Source: Emmonsiellopsis sp. PD_33 (taxonomy: Eukaryota; Ascomycota; Eurotiomycetes; Onygenales; Ajellomycetaceae). Taken from it: a stretch of 64,000 nucleotides of DNA. The position numbers were made by a program, and so were the translations under genes. The notes below the pieces were generated by a model. It was not told the DNA's origin and ran no database searches. It saw nothing but the letters and a program-made list of their open reading frames with translations. The stretch lies in assembly GCA_032988165.1 (NCBI GenBank), contig JANTQF010000027.1, forward strand, positions 124,001-188,000, given 5' to 3'. Positions 1 through 11,780 of the stretch are shown piece after piece; positions within the stretch are counted from its first letter, which is position 1; the number at the start of each line of letters is the position of its first letter.

Positions 1-886
1 TTCTTCCAGGGCAGCAATCGCAGAATCCGCACGCGTCCCAAGAGGCAACCCCACTGACGGAACATGCCCTTCGCGGTTAGTTCCCGGGGCGCACGCACGT
101 CAAAACGCGAAGGCATTGGCTGAAGGCTAAGTACTTTGGGCGTACTCTTTGCTATCCGGATCCACCAAATGCCGTAGTATCAGGCAAGGAGCCGGGAACG
201 CCAGCACTGCCCATTCCCGTCTCCATATTTGCCGAAGTTAGTGTGTTGTCGGTGATATGGAAATGCCACACGTAGGAGAAGGTTGAGTTTTGGCAAAGGC
301 GTGAGGTTCCATGGCAGAGGACGAGGGTTGTCGTCAACCAAGACATTACATAAATATCCTAAGCGAGAGTGACTTCCTCCCACGACAAACGAGCCTCTCC
401 TCAACCTCCATCGTCTCTCCAAACAAGCCTCAGCTGAAACCACGAGAAACATCGGCTTTTTCTCGCCTGCTATTACTCCACAGCAGATCATACCCATCCA
501 TTAAGAGGCGAGGAATCTAATGTGGATGCCTTCAAAGCCATGACTACTACTAGTAAACGAGGTCTCCATAAAGTCGGCTAACTACTTAACCGTGGGTTCC
601 CTAGGGATGAACGCCGGTATACAAGAGCATTGAGCCTCGGAGAAGCAAGGAGACCGGTCAAAAGGCCCGGCCAGGCGAACCCCAGCGTATAGTTGGTGTG
701 GCTAAAAAAAGTTCCGTTATCAACGGGGGCCAAAAGGTGCGCACCAACGATCGTGAGGCTCCACGAGGCAGACCCAACCCCATTCTTCTCTTTCTGATAT
801 ATTCGCCACTGTGCCGGCCGATTTCTAGTTGTTCATTCACCTGAACGCAGCTTTGCACAGGCGCTTAGAGGCATTGCGATTTCGCC
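1..886. other. Upstream region without a recognised gene
   Basis: No frame in this stretch resembles a known family. Short open frames occur on both strands, including a 105-codon minus-strand frame at 180-497, but they show no motifs and no splice structure I can build on. The last 200 bases are presumably the promoter and 5' UTR of the aldo/keto reductase gene starting at 887. The left part may belong to a gene cut by the window edge; I cannot tell. Confidence 0.5.
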
Positions 887-2493
887 ATGTCAGCAACCGA
901 AGTCTCAGAGATATTTAGTTCCCCAACTGGCCAGGACGGGGCCGAATTAATCGAGACCTTTCAGCTGGGACCGTCTGTTGTCCCAAGGCTGTTTGCAGGA
1001 CTCTGGCAATTATCGAGTCCGGCATGGGGATCCGCAAGTAGATCGAGGATGCTCGATCAATTCAACAAACATGTTGATGCCGGATTTATAGCATTCGGTG
1101 AGCAGCTTGACACCAGCGTTGTTCCTGCAGATGTATATGCGCCATGGTACACATGACATGGTTGATACCTAGTCAGATGGCAGAACCCTTTAAGATTCTA
1201 ATAATTCTGACACCTCGTGTGTTTGTGGCAGATATGGCTGATCATTACGGTGACGCCGAAGTGATTTTCGTACGTTATATTCCTTCTCCTTCCCCTTTTC
1301 TTATTTATTGACGGCAACTAACCATATCAATTCAGGGCCAATTTCGAACCTCATATTCAGGACCGAAGCGTATTTTTTGCGCAACTAAGTACTGTGTATT
1401 CGAGCCCATTACAGTGACAGAGGACGCCATCCGTGAGGCGGTAACGCAGAGGTTGACCAATATTAAAGCGGAAAAGGTGGATCTTCTACAGTTTCACTGG
1501 CAAGAGGTTGGCTTTATCCCATACCCCAATATGTGCCGACCATGGCCTACAATGGATCTGAACTTCTCCCATCCATTTACTGACGCCGTCATGTGCAGTA
1601 TGGAAACTCCCAGTATATCCGCGCACTGCAACTGCTCGAAGCCGACGAACGAGTAACTCTATTGGGCCTGTGTAATTTCGACACGAAGAGAATGGAAGAA
1701 ATCATTGGCTTAGGTATTAATGTCGTGACAAATCAGGTTCAGGTATGTCTCCCAAAAAACACGCCAAAAGCCCCATATAAAAAGGGGCAAAGAGATATCA
1801 AGCTCACACTGGAAATCTAGTTTTCACTGATCGACGCTAGACCGAGATATGCGATGGCAGAGGTCTGCGAGAAGCATAACATCAAACTTCTCACATACGG
1901 GACATTGGTGGGTTGACCCCCCGCCCCTATACTACATATCCCACCTCTCTCAAACTCTAACCCCAGTTCTTTATCCATCTAGTGCGGAGGCTTCCTGGCC
2001 GAGAAATGGATCGGAAAAGACGAGCCAGACACCTTCAGCCCAGAAATGACACCCAGTCTTAGAAAGGTTATACAACTTCCACCCCCCCCCTCCCTGTTCC
2101 ACCTCCCTAAATCCCCCTTCCCAACTTGAACTTTTTAAACCCCCAAGGCCCCAAAACTAACAAAAAAAAAACCAGTACCTCGAAATGATAAACATCTGGG
2201 GTGACTGGGCCCTGCTCCAAACACTCCTCCAAACACTCCGCACAATCGCACACAAGCACTCTGTCAGCATCTCCGCCGTCGCCATCCGCTGGGTGCTCGA
2301 CCACCCCTACGTCGGCGCAGTGATTATCGGCGCGCGTATGGGCGTCAGCGAGCATACGGCGGATAACTCGGCTGTGTATGGGTGGAGGTTGGACGGGGAG
2401 GATATGCAGATGATCGAGGGGGTGTTGGCGCGCAGTCGGAGGGAGGAGATGTTTAGGGATATGGGGGATTGTGGGGCGGAGTATCGCTCTTAG
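887..2493 (+). CDS. Aldo/keto reductase family protein
   Basis: Seven exons: 887-1097, 1232-1269, 1336-1506, 1599-1742, 1821-1907, 1983-2066 and 2176-2493, giving 350 residues. All introns are GT-AG and phases agree across every junction. The product is a soluble NAD(P)H-dependent oxidoreductase of the aldo/keto reductase fold. The catalytic tetrad is visible: Asp71 and Tyr76 in DMADHYG, Lys101 in FCATKY and His137 in LLQFHW. The C-terminal VGAVIIGAR segment fits the cofactor phosphate-binding loop of the family. The substrate cannot be read from sequence. The intron at 2067-2175 has a weak donor (GTTATA) and a long C/A-rich tract, but splicing there is the only way to join the two conserved parts. 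ATG 887 is the first Met of the open frame. Next on the minus strand is a RING-CH gene, apparently unrelated. Confidence 0.85.
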
Positions 2494-3387
2494 CTTGTCA
2501 ACTTGCTTGTTTTGTCTGGCTTGATGGTTGATGATTGATGGTTGATGGTTGATGGATATAAATCACGGTTTGGTATTTTGCATTAAATTTGGGAGGTTGG
2601 ACTGGACTTGACTGGATTGGAAATGGCGGTAATTTGAAATTCGTTATATCTGTCTGTAGCTTGAGAATTGGGAGGTATTAAATTGGATCGGATTGGACTT
2701 AGTCAATTGTTCTTCCTTCTTGTATTTACAGCACACAATCAGATTAATGCTAATGAATAAATAACGCTTTCGCTAAAACGCCTTGCCCCTCAAAACCTTG
2801 CATGTAAATAGTACTGTATCGCAGCATCTCAAAACAAGCTCGCTCGAAAAATCCCTTTCCATCACAAAAAACAAAAAACCCCCCACAAGAGGGTAAAAAG
2901 TTATCATGAACAGGAACCGTGTTACAGGCGAAAAGCGCATCGCAACGAAACAAAACAAAAAAATATTCCATCCCGACACGACACAACTTCTCCTGGGAGC
3001 GAGCCATAAAACAGATTTGATGCCACGATCGATCCTTCCCACCACCACACCACGGACAAGAGACGGGAGGCGCACAAATGGAGCAAAAAACAAAACGTTT
3101 ATTGCCCCGGCGCCTCAGGTTGTCTCTGCCGTATTGGCAATGACGGCAGTTAACGAAGGTTCGGTTGATCTTCGCACGTTGACTAATTGGCACATCATGG
3201 AGAGGAGCGTGACAACTTAAGTTGTGCGGGGTGTTTGCGGGAAACAAGATCACGAAATGGTATGGTAGGTGGTCGATGAAGGATGGTATGGTTGAGATGA
3301 TGAAAAAATCGCACGCAATGCGTCAAGTTAAACTCACTATGTTGTAATGCGAGAAAAGGGATATAAAGCGCTGGAAATCAATGGGTA
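2494..3387. other. Convergent intergenic region / 3' UTRs
   Basis: This lies between the stop of the aldo/keto reductase and the stop of the RING-CH gene, which converge here. It includes a heptamer repeat (GATGGTT-like) at about 2523-2555. A 167-codon open frame on the minus strand (2750-3253) has no family resemblance and is most likely chance. I see nothing else. Confidence 0.55.
2523..2555. repeat. Short tandem repeat, GATGGTT-like heptamer
   Basis: About four and a half copies of a seven-base unit, GATGGTT with one GATGATT variant, lie just downstream of the aldo/keto reductase stop. It is a simple microsatellite-type repeat in the 3' UTR. Confidence 0.7.
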
Positions 3388-4520
3388 TCATTCTTCTTTC
3401 GTGGAAGACTGGTGGTCTGCAGGCACAGGGATGGTGTCATCAAATTCGTCGTCGTCGTCTGGTAACGGGACATCAAGCACACGATCGCCAGCTTTCTGAA
3501 GTACCTTGTAGCTCCATGCTCGTACGCCTCTGTAGACGCTCTGTGAATTTCAATCAGCCCGAGCGAACCGGATGAATTAGGAATGGGGGAGCGTACATAG
3601 AGGAATGTCATGATTCCTATGACGAGAACGATCCAGCTCACTGACGTGACTCTATCTCTGCCGGTGGCGGCTGGCCGACGAGACCCACCGAAGAGGCCAG
3701 AGTTTCGCAAGTTCCACCATTGCCATGGAGAGAGAGCGAACAAAACTTTGACAAATCCTAAGACACCTAAAGAAGCAAGACCCTTGATGAAGTGCTCAGT
3801 CCACGATATAGGTCCTAGTTCTTCCACAGGCCAAGCCATCTCATCCTCGTCCGTATCCCACAATCCTGAAGACAATACAGTATCGTACGGATCAACATAT
3901 AGGTTTATTATCGGGTCAGCCACAAAACCAAGTACAAACATCGTAAGTAGCAATATCAGCGCAGTAAGGATAAGCTGGGTTGCAGTGCTGCTGATCCACC
4001 GTCCCCATCTCATCCTCTCGAGCCTGTACTGGAAGCCACAGGTAGGGCATTGCCAAAAGTTCCTGCTGCCATATGACGGGTCCGTGTGCCTCCACTGGTT
4101 CAAGCACCCTTCATGCACATATCTGGTCGTCCCTTTGCACTTGCAAGGCCGAATAAGCCGCCCCGATTCCGGATCCGACGACTTATACGTAACCCGAGGA
4201 GGAGACTGGAGGAAGCCTGGGAGGTGCTCAGAGACAGGCTCGAGGGTGGGAGGGACAACTTCCAGGCAGATCCGGCACGTCCTCGAGGGATAGTGCCTGG
4301 ATGACTGAGCAGATGATGCAGCAGGTTCTTCTTGCCCGTGCTGTGCATTGTGAGCTTCAGACGGTTGCTGCGGTGAGCTACCTGTTGGTTCTGTCGGCGC
4401 TGTTGGCTCCGCGGGCTTGAGATCGTCCGGCCACTCCCACTGGGCCTCGCTCTGTGGACCGGAGGGAAGAGACATCCTGGTAAGTGTAGAAGAAACGAGC
4501 GGCTTGGGGGAGGGATACAC
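3388..4520 (-). CDS. RING-CH (MARCH-type) membrane E3 ubiquitin ligase
   Basis: Two exons (4520-3597 and 3540-3388) give 358 residues. A RING-CH (C4HC3) zinc-binding domain spans about residues 82-161: Cys82, Cys85, Cys126, Cys128, His136, Cys139, Cys158 and Cys161. The spacing between the first and second Cys pairs is expanded. Hydrophobic segments follow at about 177-199, 245-265 and 293-308, so the ligase is membrane-anchored with the RING facing the cytosol, as in MARCH and Doa10-type proteins. The N-terminus is Pro/Ser/Gln-rich and disordered. The 56-base GT-AG intron near the end replaces an unrelated frame with an acidic tail (DDDDEFDD) ending at 3388. An alternative start is Met16 at 4475 (MSLPSG), which may be the real one because the preceding residues look like 5' UTR. 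Likely role: ubiquitination of membrane proteins; the target is unknown. Confidence 0.82.
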
Positions 4521-4910
4521 AGCGCGATAAGAAACAAGTGCGGATTCTCAACCAGGACCTAGCTCTGGCTGCTTCATTGCCCACATGGTCCAGCGCAACA
4601 AGAGAGCGAGGTTGAAGATATGTCAACAAATAGGTGGCTGGAAGGTTTCGTGCGGAAGAAATGGTTCGAGGCGCAGCCGCAGCCGCGCGCGCTAGTCCCA
4701 AACAGGTGTTATAAGCGTACCGGTTCCTATTCGCTCACTAGCCGCGGTTGGCGCCAGAGCAAACCGCGTAAACACCTGTGGCCTGCTGCGAGAGGTTGGA
4801 GAGCTCACCATCACGACGTCCATTCTTCCGCCTTCACGAACCGCCCCCATTAGAACCCGTGTGCCTGTTCTTTTGTTGATTTCCAAGCACTTGCGTTTAT
4901 ATCTATCACC
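4521..4910. promoter_or_regulatory. Divergent promoter region, RING-CH gene / proteasome alpha-2
   Basis: This 390-base stretch separates two divergently transcribed genes and must contain both promoters. I see no clear TATA box. It is GC-rich around 4670-4690 with repeated GCAGCCGCAGCCGCGCGCG-like sequence. The short open frames here are chance. Confidence 0.5.
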
Positions 4911-5999
4911 ATGGCGGACCGTTACTCGTTTTCCCTCACTACATTCTCCCCCAGGTTGGTGGTCTCCATGTCGTCAGCTGCTGTATCGAGCTTCTGAAAG
5001 CTAACAATCATCACAGTGGAAAGCTGGTTCAGATCGGTATGCACATGTCCGTGGTATCTGGCTAGGCTCGTGACGCTGACCACCTATAGAATACGCCTTA
5101 AATGCTGTCAACCAAGGTGTTACCGCTTTGGGCATCAAAGGTATTACCTTGCTCTCCTCCCAACTCCTGCCGGTCCATTTCACGGGTTAAAGCTGACCCT
5201 TTGTCTAATTCTCCTACTAGCCACGAATGGTGTCGTTCTTGCCACGGAAAAGAAATCCTCGTCGCCGCTGATAGATCCTCCTTCGCTCTCGAAAGTCTCC
5301 CTAATCACCCCAGACATCGGCATGGTCTACTCCGGCATGGGCCCTGACTACCGCGTTCTCGTCGATAAAGCTCGCAAAACCTCCCACACCGCCTATAAAC
5401 GCATCTACAACGAATACCCCCCCACCAGAATATTGGTCCAGGATGTTGCCCGTGTTGTGCAAGAAGCTACCCAATCCGGCGGTGTCAGGCCGTACGGTGT
5501 CAGTTTACTTATTGCGGGCTGGGATGACGGTATCGAGCCTGAGACTGCAGAGGCCAAGGAGGGCGAGACGGACGCCGAGAAGAAGAAGGTCTCGGGGAAG
5601 ACGGGTGGGATTCTGAAGGGTGGTCCTAGTTTATACCAGGTTGATCCCAGTGGAAGCTATTTCCCATGGAAGGCTACGGCGATCGGTAAGAGCGCGACTA
5701 GTGCAAAGACATTCCTTGAAAAGCGATACACGGAAGGTCTGGAACTTGAGGATGCAGTCCATATTGCTCTCCTCACTCTTAAGGAGACAATTGAGGGCGA
5801 GATGAACGGTGAAACTGTCGAGATTGGTACGTCCTGTCCGTTCCTTTGTATATTTCTCCCATTGCTAACAACCCGTCCAGGCATCGTTGGACCCCCAGCG
5901 GACCATCTGCTTGGATTTGATGGCGTGGAGGGCGCCAGAGGCCCACGATTCCGGAAGTTGACCAAGGAGGAGATTGAGGACTACTTGACCAACCTATGA
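4911..5999 (+). CDS. pre8: 20S proteasome subunit alpha type-2
   Basis: Five exons: 4911-4954, 5017-5036, 5090-5140, 5221-5826 and 5881-5999, giving 279 residues. ATG 4911 sits in a good context (ATCACCATGGCG). The start [18 protein letters not shown] contains the N-terminal alpha-subunit signature (YxFSxTTFSPxG), followed by QIEYALNAV and a typical NTN-hydrolase beta-sandwich. Alpha subunits form the gate ring of the 20S core and are not catalytic. The C-terminus has the helix ending [13 protein letters not shown]. The 20-base second exon is a micro-exon. An insertion of about 25 Glu/Lys/Gly-rich residues at roughly residues 158-182 makes this longer than the usual 235-250 residues; it lies after the SLLIAGWDD strand and would be a surface loop. 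Housekeeping gene with no functional link to its neighbours. Confidence 0.93.
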
Positions 6000-6439
6000 T
6001 AGACTTCATGTTAGCGGGCCATGTTCATTCAGGTTTTCTTGTTTTCTTTATTTATTTTAGCTTTGTAATGTAGTAGAAATCCAAAGCGCCTCCAGATGAT
6101 ACTATTTCCCTTTCTACTTCATTCCTGATTAATTCTACAGTCTTCTGTCCCGTCTCCCTGTAGCTGCTCGCCTGTTCGGCTGTGTTTGGTGGGGCACATT
6201 CCACACCCCATTGGCCGCCCTCCCAAAAATTGAGGCCTCCAAACACCACCACCAGCATGTTCTAAACTACAACAAATTATTTATATCTGCCACCACCATT
6301 CAACACATCCTCCTCTCCTCTTCTTCTCTATACCCCTCACACCCTCCGTCTCCCCCTCTATGCAGCCCTTTTTACCCTCCATCATTAATAATTCCCCCAA
6401 TCCACACCCACCACCCCCTCGCCACCCGCCATCCCCTCC
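6000..6439. other. Intergenic: 3' UTR of proteasome gene and dcl2 promoter
   Basis: No gene seen. The right half (6260-6430) is strongly pyrimidine-rich on the plus strand (TCCTCC, CCCTCC runs), typical of fungal core promoters just upstream of a start codon. Confidence 0.5.
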
Positions 6440-9400
6440 ATGCCTCACCATAACCAGGGCCCCGACGGCCGTAATAAACGACAAAAGACCTCTCCAGAGA
6501 CGGATGGCCATGTTCCCAACCATGCCCCGCTGGACGCGGAGAATGGCGAAACTACGAGCAAAGAGAAAAATGGATCATCGGCTTTCAAGCCGCGGGCGTA
6601 CCAGCTGGAGATGCTCGATACGAGTTTGAAAGGGAATACGATTGTTGCTGTATGTTTTGAGAAGTTCATTCATTTATGGTTTATGGCTTGGGAATGTGCT
6701 AATACGCGTGTGTTTGTGTGTTTAGATGGACACGGGGAGTGGGAAGACGCAAATGTGTGTATATCTATCTTTCCTCGGTGCTGTGTGGGGATGTTTGTCC
6801 TTCCAATGAGAATGAAACGGTTGCATTGTGGTGAGATAATCATATAGATCTAACCTATGTATCACAATCCAGAGCAATCCTCCGAATCAGAGCTGAGCTG
6901 GAGAGATGTCCCGAACGCAAGGTTTGTGCCACTGCTACCTCCATTTATGTTTAATCGCCTCTAATTCAACATATGATACAGCTTGTCTGGTTCATGGCGC
7001 CAACAGTTGTGCTCGCGACGCAGCAACATGCTGCTATATCCAAGCAGCTATCTGCCTACCAAACGAGGTTGCTGCTGGGCTCCGATAATGTCAATTATTG
7101 GTCAACCCAGAAGGTATGGGATGACATGCTTCTGAATATCAGAGTTGTTGTTTCCACGCCCCAAGTCCTGCTTGATGCTATGACGCATGGTTTTGTGACT
7201 ATGCCGCAGATTGCCCTGCTTGTATTCGATGAAGGTATTCTATGTTTTTCGGGGTATAGGATCTCGATGTTCTGCTTTGTTAATATTCTATTCTAGCCCA
7301 TCACTGTGCGGCATCTGCCCCGGCAAATACCATAATGCAAGATTTTTATCATAGCCGGCTGCATTCCCTTGGAACCACCGATGGTCTTCCTCACATCCTG
7401 GGATTGACAGCCAGCCCTGACAAATTAGAGTATGTTACTCTAGCAAAGTCATTTTTTCATCGACTAATCTGGATAGGAAACTTGAAGCCAACTTGCACGC
7501 ACGATGCGTGGCGCCTAAGATCCATCGTGAGGAGCTAATGCAATATGTCCATCTTCCGGAACACGGTACAATAACTTTTCAAAACGATATGTCAGAGCCC
7601 ACGCCTATGTTGAGGAGTTTGATTGAAGCCTTCCAGGAGGTCGACATAGAAGAAGATCCCTGTATCAGGAGACTCCGTAAGAAGAATGATCTCAAAAGCA
7701 TCGAAAAGTTGCGCAAGTATCTAGAGAAACGCAACACGTCGTGCCTCTCACAGCTGTCGAAATTCTTAAATCGATCAATTAGCATGCACCAAGATCTTGG
7801 TCCCTGGGCAGCGGATGCCTTCATCTCCCAGGTTGTCAAGCGCGTCAAAGCCAAAGTTTCCAGACACTCTGTTGAGGTCCTGACGAGTTGGGATAAAGAA
7901 GATGATATTTTCATTTTGGAGACCCTTTCGAAGATACAAATACCCCAGGAAATAGAGTGCTGGGATAGCGAACCGGAACCAGTATCCGAAAAGGTCGCTC
8001 TCCTAGTCGACCTCTTGGAGAAAGAGTATACCCCTGACTTCACCGGTATTATATTTGTTCAGCAACGTGCTACTGTCAAGATGCTTTCGCATCTAATCGT
8101 CAAGCACCCACGACTGAGAAACATCTTTGCAGGCGCCTTCGTGGGTGACTCTGGTTACGATGGCCGTAAAGCAGAGATTATAGAACTTCATGATGCTAGA
8201 GATCAGACAACCGCAGTGGCAGACCTCAAGTCCGGGAAGAAAAACTTGCTCATTGCGACATCGGTGCTCGAAGAAGGCATTGACGTTTCCGCCTGCCATC
8301 TTGTAGTTTGTTTCGATCCAGTCAGCAATTTGAGATCGTTCATTCAAAGAAGAGGAAGAGCACGTAGGGATCGGTCAAAATTCGTTATGTTTCTGGATGC
8401 CAGCGATAGTTGCCGACTGGGGAAATGGAGCAAAATGGAGGCGGAAATGAAGGAGATGTATGAGGATGATAAGAGAATCCGTGAGGCCATTCAGACAAAG
8501 GAAGATATTGAAGAGGAAGGAGGCAGATATCTTCGAATAGAATCAACAGGGTATGTCAGGGGTATTCTCGCAACTTTTCTGCCATGCTAAATTATTGCAG
8601 CGCATGCCTAACCTTTGACAATGCCCGTTCACATCTCGAACATTTCTGTGCGACTCTTGCTTGCGACTTCACCGATTCCCGCCCCGAGTTCATTCTTTCA
8701 GAAGACCCAGTGACAGAAACAACCACGGCAAAAGTGATTTTACCCGGTGTCCTTGACCCCGAATTCCGAGTTACCCATGCAATTTCGCTGTGGAGAACAG
8801 AAAAGATGGCTCAGCGCGATGCTGCATTCCAGGCATATTCTAAATTATACCAGGGAGAGCTTGTGAATGATCATTTGCTGCCGTCTCATTGCCAGCTGGA
8901 CGATAATCCAGCATTGGCCCATATAGAGAAGCGGCCTAGTGTTACAACTGTCTCCCAATGTTTCGACCCTTGGTTGATGGTTGCAAGTCAGTGGCAAGGC
9001 GCAAAATCATTCTTTCAGACATCGATTGAAATCACTTCTAGTTCTCGTACGTTTCCGCGTATGCTCCTCGTCCTACCCATCCCCGTGCCCCGTGCCATTT
9101 TCTTCAAGGTTTTCTGGAACGAAGAAACGACTTTTACTGTGGAGTTGAAGCCAAAGACCGCAAGTTTCCCAGCGGATCTCATCAAGAGCGCGACAGATGC
9201 GACCTATACCGTTTTATCGTCAGTCTATTCGCACAGAATGCAGTCAGATCGTTCCGACTTCTCCTATCTATTCCTTCCAGAAGCGAAACAAACCGCGGAA
9301 GATATTGGCAACTGGTGTTGTTCGGTAAATGGGGTGGTCCCGGCTAAGGACGTCGCGGAATCCAATTGCGAAGCCTTTACGCACTTAGGGCTCGTGAGGG

Positions 9401-11145
9401 CATTCGACAAGGGATATTCTTGTCGTCCTTGCACCCTGGAATGTTTCAAGATGAAGGCCATTTCTGAGGATAACCCAGAAGTCGTCCTCCATGTCGAAGG
9501 CATCGCATGGCCCAAACGTGCTGACTTTCTCCACCCTGTTGCGAATAGCGATGGCTTGCATCTCCACCATACAGCAAGAAAGTGTTACCAAGCTAGAAAT
9601 TGCACAGTCGATAAGCTTCCTTTGGACTATGCCAAATTTGCCCTTCTTGCGCCCTCGATTATCCACAATGTCGAAGTTTTCCTCGTTGCTGACCAGCTCA
9701 ACAAAACAATCCTGGCACCGGCTGCGTTTGACGATCTCAGTCTCCTTGTAACGGCTTTAAGTTCATCAGTGGCGAGAGAAGCAACAAATTATCAGCGGAT
9801 CGAATTTCTTGGGGATAGTCTGCTCAAGCTCCACGCGTCGCTCCAGCTATCAGCCATCAATCGTCACTGGCATGAGGGCCTACTATCAATTGCCAAAGAC
9901 CGGATTGTATCTAACAAAACGCTCTGCAATGCAGCTGTCAAAATGGGAATAGACAAATTCATTCTCGTGAAACCCTTTACTGGAGCAAAGTGGAGGCCGA
10001 GCTACAACAGTGCCCGGCTTGAAAAGGGAAACGAAGTTCAGCCGGAGAGAGAAATGTCGACAAAGGTACTCGCTGATGTTATCGAAGCATTGCTTGGGGC
10101 AGCTGCAATCGACGGGGGCGAAGAGAAGGTTGAAAAGTGCCTGGAAACTTTGTTGCCTGAAGTTCCCTGGATACCATACAAAGATCGAGTCAGCCGGCTT
10201 TATGGCATGGCTCCAGAAGACAAAGCGGACACACCTACTGAATTGCTTCAAGATGCGGAGGGACTCTTGGGCTACACGTTCAACAAGAATATTCTTCTTG
10301 TCCAAGCGCTGACCCATCCGTCCAACCCTGGTACAACCATGTCATACCAGCGTCTCGAGTTCGTCGGCGATTCCATCCTCGACCACATAATTGTGAACCA
10401 CCTCTTCTACTGTCCGAGAGAATTCGCCCACTTCGACATGCATCTGATGCGCACCGCACTAGCGAATGCCGATTTCCTTGCGTTTCTCTGCATGGGTATG
10501 TCCACCGACGTAGAACGAGGGGAAATCCTCAAGTCAACCAAAGCAGGAACTTCCACCGGAATGACAGCCCAAAAAGTATCGCTCTGGCAATTCATGCGGC
10601 ATGATGCATCGTGGGAAATCACGAATGCACAAGGCGACACTCTCGCGCAATACGCGGCGCTCAAGGATGATATTTCCAAAGCCCTAGACGAGTCGGACAC
10701 GTACCCCTGGACTCTTCTTTCGCAGCTGCGGGCGGAGAAATTCTTCTCTGATCTCATCGAGAGCGTGCTGGGGGCTATATACATAGACTCACTTGGCTCT
10801 TTGGATGCATGCACGACATTTTTGGAGCGGCTTGGATTGATGAAGTGTCTTCGACGGATGCTAGTTGGAGATATCGATTTTATGCATCCCAAGCAACGAC
10901 TGGGTCAGGTGGCAGAGAGAGAGAAGGTGCGCTACGAAACCGAGTGTGTTCGGGGAGAGGAAGGAGAATCTCCGTACTGGAAGTGTAAGGTGTTTGTAGG
11001 CGAGGCCAAACCCCCTATTGTCGAGGTAGATGGCGGCGTGAGTCGAATGGAGGCGGAAACAAGGGCGGCGGAGGCAGCAGTGGCGGTTTTGCGCAAGAAA
11101 CAGAGCGTTGATTTCGGCGGTGATACCCCAATGAGCGATGTTTGA
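6440..11145 (+). CDS. dcl2: Dicer-like protein 2 (RNA interference endoribonuclease)
   Basis: Seven exons: 6440-6649, 6726-6754, 6873-6921, 6982-7234, 7297-7429, 7477-8550 and 8601-11145, giving 1430 residues, normal for fungal Dcl2. Domain order: DExD/H helicase with motif I MDTGSGKT (71-78) and motif II DEAH (179-182, split by an intron); helicase C with motif VI QRRGRAR (about 515-521); Dicer dimerisation domain (starting about 584, ACLTFDNARSHLEHF); RNase IIIa (IEFLGDSLLK from 983, second acidic cluster DVIEALLGA); RNase IIIb (LEFVGDSILD from 1168, LIESVLGA); and a degenerate dsRNA-binding end. I recognise no PAZ domain. Acidic residues of both RNase III centres are present, so the enzyme should be active. 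It processes long dsRNA into small RNAs; in ascomycetes Dcl2 is the main antiviral Dicer. A viral remnant in the same window makes this gene noteworthy. Confidence 0.93.
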
Positions 11146-11780
11146 TGTTATGATTGGGCATGATATTGTTCGTCGTATTGGTTAGACTAGAACATTTAAT
11201 ACCAAGTTTCTGTTGCTTTCAAATCTTCCCAGCTTCGCCCCCTATGGATCCGAGGGGAAGTTCAAGGGGGCTAGGTCACGTGACTCCTCATGCCCTGATA
11301 GAAGGAGCCACGTTGAAATCGAACAGCCCAACGGCCAACATTGTTTATTTTTATATCCCGTTCATCCATCTCAACCGCTCACTGTCCTCATTGTGCCACT
11401 GCCAGCAAATATTTGGGATGCGCTTTGTGTATAAAATCTGCACACTAATATTTTAGTTCAGATCGGTTGGGTAACGTCAGCCGACAACGCCCAATCATGA
11501 GTGGCCATATCGTTTCCCGCAGGGGGGTCACCCTCATCCCGCCAATCTCGAGCCTGAGTGGCCGAGGCTTCACCAGCCAAGGACTGGTTTGGCGCCATGT
11601 TTTATAGTTGGGCACCAGCATATCCCATGCTGCTGCCCACTGCGGCGCGGGGCGGCAAATCTGGCCTGCAACCTGGAAAAACGCCTTGGGGCGACTCCTC
11701 CGCTCCTTCAACTATCATCTCAGAAGCATATAAACTCATCGCCTCCCAACACATATTGAGTTACCACCGACTTTGCAGCA
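11146..11780. other. Intergenic, promoter of the downstream coiled-coil gene
   Basis: No gene seen. It includes the dcl2 3' UTR and a promoter with a TATA-like box at 11729. Short frames on both strands look like chance. Confidence 0.5.
11729..11734 (+). promoter_or_regulatory. TATA box-like element
   Basis: TATAAA lies 52 bases upstream of the ATG at 11781, in the sequence GCATATAAACTC. Position and sequence fit a fungal core promoter for that gene. Confidence 0.45.

Noticed and set aside
2750..3253. 167-codon minus-strand open frame in the gap between the aldo/keto reductase and RING-CH genes
   Set aside because: Cys/Phe-rich, no motif, lies in the likely 3' UTR and has an overlapping equally long frame; taken as chance.
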